The position numbers and the translations under genes were made by a program. Of a stretch of 64,000 nt of DNA, positions 1 to 7,406 are shown piece after piece. Under the pieces are notes generated by a model. It did no database searches, was not told the origin of the DNA, and saw only the letters and a list, made by a program, of their open reading frames with translations. Each line of letters starts with the position of its first letter. Positions within the stretch are counted from its first letter, which is position 1. The DNA is from Streptomyces antarcticus. Lineage in GTDB: Bacteria > Actinomycetota > Actinomycetes > Streptomycetales > Streptomycetaceae. The DNA lies in the NCBI RefSeq assembly GCF_026627255.1, contig NZ_JAPNLM010000013.1:62001-126000 (forward strand). The letters run 5' to 3'.

Positions 1-1
1 C

Positions 2-1075
2 CAGCGGACCCCGCCGTGGGTGATGCCGCGCACCGACCGGGCCATCTCCACCGCGGAGCGCTGGCTCCACCGCCAGCTGCCCTTCACCCGCGCGGCGCGG
101 CGCGGGCTGCTGTGGGGGATCCGGGAGCTCCAGGTCAGCGCCTTCACCAAGCGGCCGAACCAGCTCGGGCTCGTCGAGGCGCTGGCCAAGGCCAACATGG
201 CCCGCTCCATCAAGGACCCGGCGCTGCGGGCCAGGCTGACGCCCTCGTACCGGATCGGCTGCAAGCGGATCCTGCTGTCCAGCGAGTACTACCCGGCACT
301 GGCCCGGCCCAACGTGGACCTCGTCGCCTCCGGCCTCAAGGAGATCCGCGGCTCGGTGCTGGTCGCCGCCGACGGGACGGAGACCGAGGTCGACGCGATC
401 GTCTTCGGTACCGGCTTCCACGTCACGGACATGCCGATCGCCGACCGGGTGGTCGGCGCGGAGGGCAAGACCCTCGCGGACGAGTGGAAGGACGGGATGC
501 GGTCGCTGCGCGGCGCGACGGCGGCGGGCTTCCCCAACTGGATGACGATCATCGGTCCGAACACCGGGCTGGGGAACAGCTCGATGATCCTGATGATCGA
601 GTCCCAGCTGAACTACATGGCGGACTACCTGCGCCAGCTCGCCCTCCTCGACGGAAGCAGCCTGGGCGGGAAGGTCGCGCTGGCCGCCCGGCCCTCCGCC
701 GTGAACACGTGGAACCGGCACGTCCAGGCGCGGATGGAGCGGACGGTCTGGAACACCGGCGGCTGCACCAGCTGGTACCTGGACGCCCAGGGCCGCAACA
801 CCACCGTCTGGCCGGGCACGACCGGGGAGTTCCGCAAGGAGACGCGGACCGTGGACCTCGCCGAGTACGAGGTCATCCGCGCCCAGGACCGCGACCGGGG
901 ACGGGAGCGGATACCGGTGCCGGTGGGCGCGACGGCGGGCCCGGCCGCGGCCGCCGCCCGGCCCGGCCGGGCGGCCAAGGCCGTCGCCGGGGCGCCCGCG
1001 GCGGCTCCCGCCGCCGCGCCCACGACGGGGCCCGCCGGGGCGCCCGCCGCCGCCGCCGGGGAGGGGGCCGCGTGA
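2..1075 (+). CDS. Flavin-containing (Baeyer-Villiger type) monooxygenase, 5'-truncated by window edge
   Basis: This is the C-terminal part, about 357 residues, of an FAD- and NADPH-dependent monooxygenase of the FMO/BVMO class. Such enzymes insert oxygen into ketones or oxidise heteroatoms. The visible part opens with QRTPPWVMPR, a motif these enzymes carry in mid-protein, so the FAD and first NADPH Rossmann segments lie to the left of the window. FGTGFHVTDMP matches the conserved ATG-F motif, and GPNTGLGNSS and NTGGCTSWY follow as in the family. The last 45 or so residues are an Ala/Pro/Gly tail of low complexity. The stop overlaps the next gene's GTG start (GTGA), so the two are probably translated together. 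The substrate cannot be told from the sequence. Confidence 0.9.
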   Translation, partial: QRTPPWVMPRTDRAISTAERWLHRQLPFTRAARRGLLWGIRELQVSAFTKRPNQLGLVEALAKANMARSIKDPALRARLTPSYRIGCKRILLSSEYYPALARPNVDLVASGLKEIRGSVLVAADGTETEVDAIVFGTGFHVTDMPIADRVVGAEGKTLADEWKDGMRSLRGATAAGFPNWMTIIGPNTGLGNSSMILMIESQLNYMADYLRQLALLDGSSLGGKVALAARPSAVNTWNRHVQARMERTVWNTGGCTSWYLDAQGRNTTVWPGTTGEFRKETRTVDLAEYEVIRAQDRDRGRERIPVPVGATAGPAAAAARPGRAAKAVAGAPAAAPAAAPTTGPAGAPAAAAGEGAA

Positions 1076-1998
1076 GCCGCGCGGCGCACGTTACGACCGG
1101 TCGCTACGCCCCGCCCGCCGCGCGGCGGGAGCTGGAGGCCGTCTCCGCCGACGGGGCCCGGCTCCACGTCGAGGTGCACGGGGAGGACGGGGCGCCGGCC
1201 GTGGTGCTGGCGCACGGCTGGACCTGCTCCACGGCCTTCTGGGCCGCGCAGGTCCGCGAGCTGGCCACGGACCACCGGGTCATCGCCTACGACCAGCGCG
1301 GGCACGGGCGCAGCCCCGCCTCCCGCGCGTGCACCACCACCGCCCTCGCCGACGACCTCGTGGCCGTACTGAAGGCCACCCTGGCCGCCGGTGAGCGGGC
1401 CGTCGTCGCCGGGCACTCCATGGGCGGGATGACCGTCATGGCGGCCGCCCGGCGGCCCGAGTTCACCGAGCACGCCGCGGCCGCCCTGCTGTGCAGCACC
1501 GGCAGCGGACGCCTGGTCGCCGAGTCGCGGGTCCTGCCGTTCGGCCCGGGGCGCGCGCGGACCCGTATCACCGGCGCGGTGCTGGGCTCGCGCGCCCCGC
1601 TCGGGCCCGTCACGCCGGTCGCCCGCGCGATCCTCAAGTACGCCACCATGGCCCCCGGCTCCGCCCCCGACGCCGTCGAGGCCTGCGCCCGCATCGTGCA
1701 CGCCTGTCCCGCGGGGGTCCGCCGGGACTGGTCGCAGGTGCTGGCCGGGCTCGACCTCGACGCGGACCTCGCCCGGCTCACCGTGCCCACCGCCGTCATC
1801 GCCGGCACGAGCGACCGGCTCACCCCCGTGGTGCACGCCCGGGGGCTCGCCGCCGCGCTCCCGAACTGCGTGGGGCTGACCGAGCTCACGGGGATCGGGC
1901 ACATGACCCCGATCGAGGCCCCGGAAGCCGTCACCCGCGTCCTGCGCGAACTGACCGCCCTGTACCTCCCCACCGAAGAGAAGGAGAAGACCCCGTGA
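1072..1998 (+). CDS. Alpha/beta hydrolase (esterase-like)
   Basis: This 308-residue alpha/beta-hydrolase starts at a GTG that overlaps the upstream stop by 4 bp. The oxyanion-hole segment HGW is near residue 48. The nucleophile elbow GHSMGG puts Ser at 116. The probable acid is Asp248 (AGTSDRLTP) and the probable base His277 (GIGHMTP), so the triad looks complete. Placed between a Baeyer-Villiger-type monooxygenase and a short-chain dehydrogenase, it may hydrolyse the ester or lactone that the oxygenase makes. Its own stop again overlaps the next GTG by 4 bp. No signal peptide is visible, so it is likely cytoplasmic. Confidence 0.9.
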   Translation: MSRAAHVTTGRYAPPAARRELEAVSADGARLHVEVHGEDGAPAVVLAHGWTCSTAFWAAQVRELATDHRVIAYDQRGHGRSPASRACTTTALADDLVAVLKATLAAGERAVVAGHSMGGMTVMAAARRPEFTEHAAAALLCSTGSGRLVAESRVLPFGPGRARTRITGAVLGSRAPLGPVTPVARAILKYATMAPGSAPDAVEACARIVHACPAGVRRDWSQVLAGLDLDADLARLTVPTAVIAGTSDRLTPVVHARGLAAALPNCVGLTELTGIGHMTPIEAPEAVTRVLRELTALYLPTEEKEKTP

Positions 1999-2876
1999 GC
2001 CGCAGGAGTCTGGAAGGCCAGGTCGCCGTCGTCACCGGCGCGGCCCGCGGGGTGGGCGAGCTGCTCGCCCGCAAGCTCTCGGCGCGCGGTGCGAAGATCG
2101 CGCTCGTGGGACTGGAGCCGGAGGCCCTCAAGGAGGTCTCCGAGCGGCTGCACACCGAGAGCGCCCACTGGTACGCGGACGTCACCGACCACGAGGCGAT
2201 GGCCCGCGTCGCGCAGGAGGTCAAGGAGCGCTTCGGCAAGGTCGACATCGTCGTCGCCAACGCGGGCGTGGCCTCCGGCGGTCCGTTCGTCGACTCCGAC
2301 CCCGCCGCCTGGCGCCGGGTGATCGAGGTCAACCTGATCGGCGGGGCCGTCACCGGCCGGGCCTTCCTGCCCGTCCTGATGGAGAGCCGCGGCTACTTCC
2401 TCCAGATCGCCTCGCTCGCCGCGATCACCCCGGCGCCCATGATGACGGCGTACTGCGCCTCCAAGTCGGGCGTCGAGGCCTTCGCCCACTGCCTGCGCGC
2501 CGAAGTCGGCTACAAGGGCGTCAAGGTCGGCGTCGGCTACCTGTCGTGGACCGACACCGACATGGTGCGCGGCGCCGACCAGGACGACGTGATGCGGGAG
2601 CTGCGCCAGCGGCTGCCCTGGCCGTCGAACCGCACGTACCCGCTGGGGCCGGCCGTCGACCGGATCGTGGCGGGCATCGAGCGGCGCTCGGCGCACGTGT
2701 ACGCGCAGTGGTGGCTGCGCGGGATGCAGGGCGTGCGCGGCTACCTGCCCGGGATCATCGGCGCCGTCGGGCAGCGCGAGATGAAGCGGTTCGAGCCGCG
2801 GCTGGCCTCCGTGTCCAAGGGGCTCGTCGGGGCCGGCGGGGCCGCGGACGAGCAGGAGCGGGCCGTGCGCTCCTGA
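1995..2876 (+). CDS. Short-chain dehydrogenase/reductase
   Basis: This is a 293-residue classical-type SDR. The cofactor motif TGAARGVG is at residues 14-21 and NAG at 89-91. Catalytic Ser140 is followed by Tyr153 and Lys157 in YCASK. The C-terminal extension of about 80 residues includes a WWLRGMQG stretch that may contact membrane or a partner. The GTG start overlaps the hydrolase stop. Family knowledge gives NAD(P)-linked alcohol/ketone interconversion. In this operon it could supply the ketone used by the monooxygenase or recycle the alcohol released by the hydrolase; that is inference. The order monooxygenase-esterase-SDR resembles the mymA operon of Mycobacterium tuberculosis. Confidence 0.92.
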   Translation: MSRRSLEGQVAVVTGAARGVGELLARKLSARGAKIALVGLEPEALKEVSERLHTESAHWYADVTDHEAMARVAQEVKERFGKVDIVVANAGVASGGPFVDSDPAAWRRVIEVNLIGGAVTGRAFLPVLMESRGYFLQIASLAAITPAPMMTAYCASKSGVEAFAHCLRAEVGYKGVKVGVGYLSWTDTDMVRGADQDDVMRELRQRLPWPSNRTYPLGPAVDRIVAGIERRSAHVYAQWWLRGMQGVRGYLPGIIGAVGQREMKRFEPRLASVSKGLVGAGGAADEQERAVRS

Positions 2877-2961
2877 GGGCGAACTGTCGGATGTGCGAGG
2901 TTCGTCCGGTCGTGCCAGGCTGGTCGCACCCGAACCCCCGACACCACGCTGGAGGAACGCC

Positions 2962-3150
2962 ATGGGCCTGAGAGACCAGTTCCACGAGAAGGCGAAGCAA
3001 CTGGCGGAGCGCGCCGGCGCCGAAGCCGGCCGGATCCGCGACGAGTCCCCGGAGGGTTCGGCGCAGCGCGCGCCGGACGCCCCGGGCACGCCCGACCGGG
3101 CGCGGCGGCGCCGACCCGCCGAGGCCCCCGCCGACGGCTTCGGCGCGTAG
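2962..3150 (+). CDS. Small hypothetical charged protein
   Basis: This 62-residue ORF starts at an ATG preceded by GGAGG about 7 bases upstream. The first 35 residues form a charged helix-like segment (RDQFHEKAKQLAERAG). The rest is rich in Arg, Pro and Ala and looks disordered. It has no membrane segment and no motif I recognise. The N-terminus recalls short antitoxin-like or CsbD-like helical proteins found widely in Streptomyces, but that likeness is weak. A strong hairpin follows 22 bp after the stop. Confidence 0.6.
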   Translation: MGLRDQFHEKAKQLAERAGAEAGRIRDESPEGSAQRAPDAPGTPDRARRRRPAEAPADGFGA

Positions 3151-3172
3151 CCGCGCGGCGGGACCGGCCGAC

Positions 3173-3206
3173 GGAAGGGGCGCGGCCCGCGGGCCGCGCC
3201 CCTTCC
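3173..3206. terminator. Bidirectional hairpin terminator
   Basis: A perfect 16-bp inverted repeat with a 2-nt centre (arms 3173-3188 and 3191-3206) lies between the small plus-strand gene and the end of the minus-strand tricorn gene. It has no T-tract, which is usual for Streptomyces terminators between convergent genes. Confidence 0.75.
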
Positions 3207-3223
3207 CCGTGCCCGGGTTTCCC

Positions 3224-3259
3224 CTCCCGTCCCTCCCGTCCCTCCCGTCCCTCCCGTCC
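3224..3259. repeat. Four tandem copies of a 9-bp unit
   Basis: CTCCCGTCC is repeated four times without mismatch, ending directly beside the tricorn stop codon. It is non-coding on the minus strand, and probably a slippage-prone tract. Confidence 0.85.
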
Positions 3260-6200
3260 CTACGGCCTCGGCGGCAGCTCCGGGCGGCGCAGGTCCGGTA
3301 CGTCCGTGTAGCCGGGCGGCACCGCCGCCGGGTCCTGCTCCAGCAGCTCCAGGGCCAGGTGCACCGCGTCGTCGAGCTGCGCGTGGCGGCCCTCCGCCCA
3401 GTCGAGGGGGGTCCGCAGGACGGCGAGGTCCGGCTCCACGCCGTGGTTCTCCACCGACCAGCCGTACTCGGGGAACCACGCCGCGTTCATCGGCACCGTG
3501 ATCACCGTCCCGTCGCCGAGGGTGTGCCGGCCGGTCATCCCGACCACACCGCCCCAGGTCCGCTGGCCGACCACGGGGCCGAGCCCCAGCAGCTTGACGG
3601 CCGCGGTGATCATGTCGCCGTCCGAGGCGGTCGCCTCGTCGGCCAGCGCCACGATGGGACCTCGGGGCGCGTTGGACGCGTACGACACCGGCTGGGCACC
3701 CCGCGGGAGGTCCCAGCCGAGGATCGATCGGGTCAGCTTCTCCACCACCAGCTCGCTGATGTGCCCGCCCGCGTTGCCGCGCACGTCCACGATCAGCGCC
3801 GGACGGGACATCTCCATCCGCAGGTCGCGGTTGAACTGGGCCCAGCCCGAGCCGCCCATGTCCGGGATGTGGAGGTAGCCGCAGCGGCCGCCGCTGAGCT
3901 CCCGGACCACCGCGCGCCGCTTGGACACCCAGTCCTGGTAGCGCAGCGGCCGCTCGTCGACCAGCGGCACGACCGCGACCCGGCGGGCCCGGCCGGAGCC
4001 CTCCGCGGGCCGGAAGGTCAGCTCCACGGTGGTGCCGCCGGCCGCCCCGAGCAGCGGGTACGGGCCGGTCACCGGGTCGACCGGGCGGCCGTCCACGTGG
4101 GTGAGCTCCGCGCCCTCCCGGATGCCCGTTCCGGCCAGCGGGGAACGGGCCTTGGAGTCGGAGGACTCGCCGGGCAGGATGCGGCTGACCACCCAGGCGC
4201 CGTCCCGGGGGACCAGGTTGGCGCCGAGCAGCCCGATGGCCCGCTGGTAGTGCGGGGGGCCCTCGTTGCGGCGCGCGGGGGAGACGTAGGCGTGCGAGGT
4301 GCCCAGCTCGCCGAGGACCTCGCGCATCAGGTCGGCGAACTCGTCGGGCGAGGCGACCCGTTCGACCAGGAAGCGGTACTGGCGCAGCACCCCGTCCCAG
4401 TCGATCCCGCACATGCCCGGCTCCCAGAAGTAGGCGCGGATGATCCGCCCGGCCTCCTCGAAGGCCTGGCGCCACTCGGCCGCCGGGTCGACCTCGTGCA
4501 GGATGCGCCGCAGGTCCAGGTAGACGGTCGAGTCGCTGTCGCCCGACTCGGTCGCCGGGACCGCCCGCAGGTCGCCGTCGTCGTTGACCACGAGCCGGGT
4601 GCCGTCCCCGCTGACCGCGAACCAGTCCAGACCGGCGGCCAGTTCGGTCTTGCGGGCCTTGGTCATGTCGAAGTGCTCCAGCGTCGGCTTGCCGCTGGTG
4701 TCCGCCGGGTTGGCGAAGGTCTCGCCGAGCGCGCCGGAGATGGGCCAGCGCAGCCACACCAGCCCGCCGCCGCTGACCGGGTACAGCGCCGAGTACTTCG
4801 ACGCCGACACCGGGAAGGGCGTCACCCGGCTCTCCAGCCCCTCCACCTCCACGATCACCGCGCCGTCGCCCGCGTCGGAGTCCCCCTCGACCGGGTCGAG
4901 CCCGCCGGCCGCGGGGCGCCCGTCGGGCGAGAACGCGAACGGCGAGGGGGTCGCCGAGGACAGCGGCACCAGATAGGGGCGGCAGCCCAGCGGGAAGGAC
5001 AGGTCCCCGGTGTGCACGTCGTACACCGGGTCGAAGCCGCGCCACGACAGGAAGGCGAGGTAGCGGCCGTCCCGGGTGAAGACCGGACTCTCGTCCTCGA
5101 AGCGGCCGTTGGTGACGTCGATGACCGTGTGGGCGCCGGGACCGGAGATCCGGGCCATCTTGATCTGCCGCAGCGAGCGGCCGATGCCCGGGTGCGACCA
5201 GGTCAGCCAGCACCCGTCGGGGGAGAACGCCAGGTCGGTGACGGGTCCGTTGGCGGACCGGATCAGCTCGGTGACCTCGCCGTTGGACTCCTGCGTCGCG
5301 TCGATGAGGAGCAGCCGCCCGTCGTTGGAGGCGATGGCGAGGCGCTCCCCGTCCGGGTCGGACAGCAGCTCCAGTACGCGCCCCAGCTCGCCGGAGGCCA
5401 GCCGGCGCGGCTCCCGCTCCCCGGAGGCCCGCGGCAGGTACGCGATCTCGACCGCGTCCTCGCCCTCGGCGTCGGTGACGTACGCGACCTGCCCGCCGCT
5501 GCCGAGCATCTCCGGCAGCCGCACCCGCACCCCCGGGGTGTCGGCGATGGTCCGGGCGGGCCCGTCGCGGTGGGTCAGCCAGTACAGGCTGCCGCGCACC
5601 ACGACCGCGCTGGCCCGGCCGGTGGCGTCCACCGAGAGGGAGTCGACGTGGCTGGCGGCCGGCACCTGGTAGCTGCGCCGGCCCGCGCGCGGACCCCCGA
5701 GCCGGACCCGGAGCTTGCGCGGGACCGCGTCGGGAGCCAGCGACTCCACCAGCCAGAGGTCCCCCGCGCACTGGTAGACGATCCGGGAGCCGTCGCTGGA
5801 GGCGTGCCGGGCGTAGAACTCCCGGTGGTCGGTGTGGCGGCGCAGTCCGGTGCCGTCGGGCAGGCAGGAGTACAGGTTGCCGACGCCCTCGTGGTCGGAG
5901 AGGAAGGCGATCCGGCCGTCCACGAACATCGGCGAGTCCAGGTGGCCCTCGATGTCCTCCAGGAGCCGCGTGCCGTGCAGCCAGAGCCGGCCCGTGGCGC
6001 CGCCGCGGTACCGCTTCCAGGCGGCCGGCTCGTGCGGGGGCTTGCCGGTGAGCAGCAGGGTGCGCCGCTCGCCGTCCTCGCCGCCGTGCACCTGGAGGTC
6101 GGAGACCGGCCCCCAGGGCAGGCGGCCGCCGGGGCTGCCGTCGGTGGGGAGGCTGTAGGCCCAGGCGAAGTACGAGAAGGGCTGGCCGTGCGAGGAGACG

Positions 6201-6541
6201 GCCAGGATGTCGCTGCGGCCCTCCTCGTCGGGCGGGGTCCAGCCGCAGACGCGGGTGTCGGTGGCGCCCCAGTAGCTCAGCTGGCGCGCCGGGCCGCCGT
6301 CCACGGGGACGAGGTGGATCTCGGGGTCGAGGCTGCGCCAGGTGGTGAAGGCGATGTGCCGGCCGTCGGGGGAGAAGCGGGGGTGGCTGACCCGGGTCCG
6401 GTCGACGGTGACCCGCCAGGCCCGGCCGGGTGTCTGTCCGTCGGGGACCAGGGGGGCGATCCAGAGGTCGTCCTCGGTGGCGAAACACAGCAGGTCGTCG
6501 TGCAGGTGCGGGAAGCGGAGGTACGCGACGTCGTGACTCAC
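3260..6541 (-). CDS. Tricorn protease homologue (S41 family)
   Basis: This 1,093-residue cytoplasmic protease, close to the length of Thermoplasma tricorn (about 1,070), would degrade oligopeptides released by the proteasome. The first 650 or so residues are WD-like beta-propeller repeats (for example FSPDGRHIAFT, FTRDGRYLAFLS). A PDZ-like segment follows near residues 760-850, then an S41 core. His750 in GTSHAY and Ser973 in ATASDGDM sit almost exactly where tricorn has its catalytic His746 and Ser965. The start is a GTG after a G-rich stretch. It is divergent from a TetR gene across a 151-bp region with an inverted-repeat operator, so the two may be co-regulated. Confidence 0.95.
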   Translation of the reverse strand: MSHDVAYLRFPHLHDDLLCFATEDDLWIAPLVPDGQTPGRAWRVTVDRTRVSHPRFSPDGRHIAFTTWRSLDPEIHLVPVDGGPARQLSYWGATDTRVCGWTPPDEEGRSDILAVSSHGQPFSYFAWAYSLPTDGSPGGRLPWGPVSDLQVHGGEDGERRTLLLTGKPPHEPAAWKRYRGGATGRLWLHGTRLLEDIEGHLDSPMFVDGRIAFLSDHEGVGNLYSCLPDGTGLRRHTDHREFYARHASSDGSRIVYQCAGDLWLVESLAPDAVPRKLRVRLGGPRAGRRSYQVPAASHVDSLSVDATGRASAVVVRGSLYWLTHRDGPARTIADTPGVRVRLPEMLGSGGQVAYVTDAEGEDAVEIAYLPRASGEREPRRLASGELGRVLELLSDPDGERLAIASNDGRLLLIDATQESNGEVTELIRSANGPVTDLAFSPDGCWLTWSHPGIGRSLRQIKMARISGPGAHTVIDVTNGRFEDESPVFTRDGRYLAFLSWRGFDPVYDVHTGDLSFPLGCRPYLVPLSSATPSPFAFSPDGRPAAGGLDPVEGDSDAGDGAVIVEVEGLESRVTPFPVSASKYSALYPVSGGGLVWLRWPISGALGETFANPADTSGKPTLEHFDMTKARKTELAAGLDWFAVSGDGTRLVVNDDGDLRAVPATESGDSDSTVYLDLRRILHEVDPAAEWRQAFEEAGRIIRAYFWEPGMCGIDWDGVLRQYRFLVERVASPDEFADLMREVLGELGTSHAYVSPARRNEGPPHYQRAIGLLGANLVPRDGAWVVSRILPGESSDSKARSPLAGTGIREGAELTHVDGRPVDPVTGPYPLLGAAGGTTVELTFRPAEGSGRARRVAVVPLVDERPLRYQDWVSKRRAVVRELSGGRCGYLHIPDMGGSGWAQFNRDLRMEMSRPALIVDVRGNAGGHISELVVEKLTRSILGWDLPRGAQPVSYASNAPRGPIVALADEATASDGDMITAAVKLLGLGPVVGQRTWGGVVGMTGRHTLGDGTVITVPMNAAWFPEYGWSVENHGVEPDLAVLRTPLDWAEGRHAQLDDAVHLALELLEQDPAAVPPGYTDVPDLRRPELPPRP

Positions 6542-6608
6542 CCCCCAATGCTTTCCGCGGCAGGGGGGCCTGGCAACTCGTACAGGTGATCCACGACACG
6601 GTCCGAAG

Positions 6609-6626
6609 CGAAACGGTACGGTTTCG
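6609..6626. promoter_or_regulatory. Inverted-repeat operator, probable TetR site
   Basis: CGAAAC-6-GTTTCG is a perfect inverted repeat in the tricorn/tetR intergenic region, within a longer near-palindrome (6608-6632). A related half site, GTTTCG, recurs at 6668-6673. Position and symmetry suit binding by the adjacent TetR protein and repression of one or both divergent promoters. Confidence 0.55.
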
Positions 6627-6692
6627 TTTCGCTAGGCAGGGGGGTATGGTCTTAAGCGTACGGAACAGTTTCGTTCGGACGGAGGATGCGGA

Positions 6693-7283
6693 ATGACCGA
6701 GGCGATGGCGGCTCGGCGCAGCCGGATCACCCCCGAGCGGCAGGCCGAACTGCACGAGGCGGTCCTCGACCTCCTGCGTGACGTCGGCTACGAGGCGCTG
6801 ACCATGGACGCGGTCGCCGCCCGGACGAAGTCCAGCAAGGCCACCCTCTACCGCCAGTGGGGGAGCAAGCCGGAACTGGTCGCCAAGGCCCTGCGGTGCA
6901 CGCAGCCCGTCTCGCTGCGCGAAATCGACACGGGCACCCTGCGCGGGGACTTCGCGCGCATGGTGGCGCACTCGGACGACGCGCAGATGGCCAAGGACAC
7001 CGCGCTGATGCGGGGTCTGGCCCACGCCGTCCACGAGAGCCCCGAGCTCCACCAGGCGCTGCGGGACCTGCTGGTCGACCCCGAGATCAACGGCCTCCAG
7101 GACATGCTCCAGCGCGCGGTCGACCGGGGCGAGATCCGCCCGGACTGTCCCGCTCTGGATTTCGTACCCCACATGCTCATCGGGGCGTTCATCGCGCTCC
7201 CGCTGATCGAGGACCGGCCCGTCGACCGTGCCTTCCTCGGTGACTTCATCGACGCCGTGGTGTTCCCCGCCCTCGGCGTCTGA
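6693..7283 (+). CDS. TetR-family transcriptional regulator
   Basis: This 196-residue TetR protein has an N-terminal helix-turn-helix at about residues 30-52 (ALTMDAVAARTKSSKATLYRQW), followed by the usual helical ligand-binding and dimerisation domain. The ATG start has GGAGG 8 bases upstream. It lies 123 bp upstream of an MMPL-family transporter on the same strand, the common arrangement for a local repressor of a drug or lipid exporter. The inverted repeat at 6609-6626 is the likely operator. The ligand is unknown. Confidence 0.93.
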   Translation: MTEAMAARRSRITPERQAELHEAVLDLLRDVGYEALTMDAVAARTKSSKATLYRQWGSKPELVAKALRCTQPVSLREIDTGTLRGDFARMVAHSDDAQMAKDTALMRGLAHAVHESPELHQALRDLLVDPEINGLQDMLQRAVDRGEIRPDCPALDFVPHMLIGAFIALPLIEDRPVDRAFLGDFIDAVVFPALGV

Positions 7284-7406
7284 CCCTCCCCGTCCCCACC
7301 ACCGCCTTCCGCTGCTCCTGACACGCCGCTCTCGTCGTCGGGCCGGCTCACCACGCCCTGATCCGCCTCGGATCCATCCCACGACCTGAACGGGAGAACC
7401 ACCGAC

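Noticed and set aside
3224..3259. 9-bp tandem repeats considered as a CRISPR-like array
   Set aside because: Units are contiguous with no spacers and far too short; no cas genes in the window.
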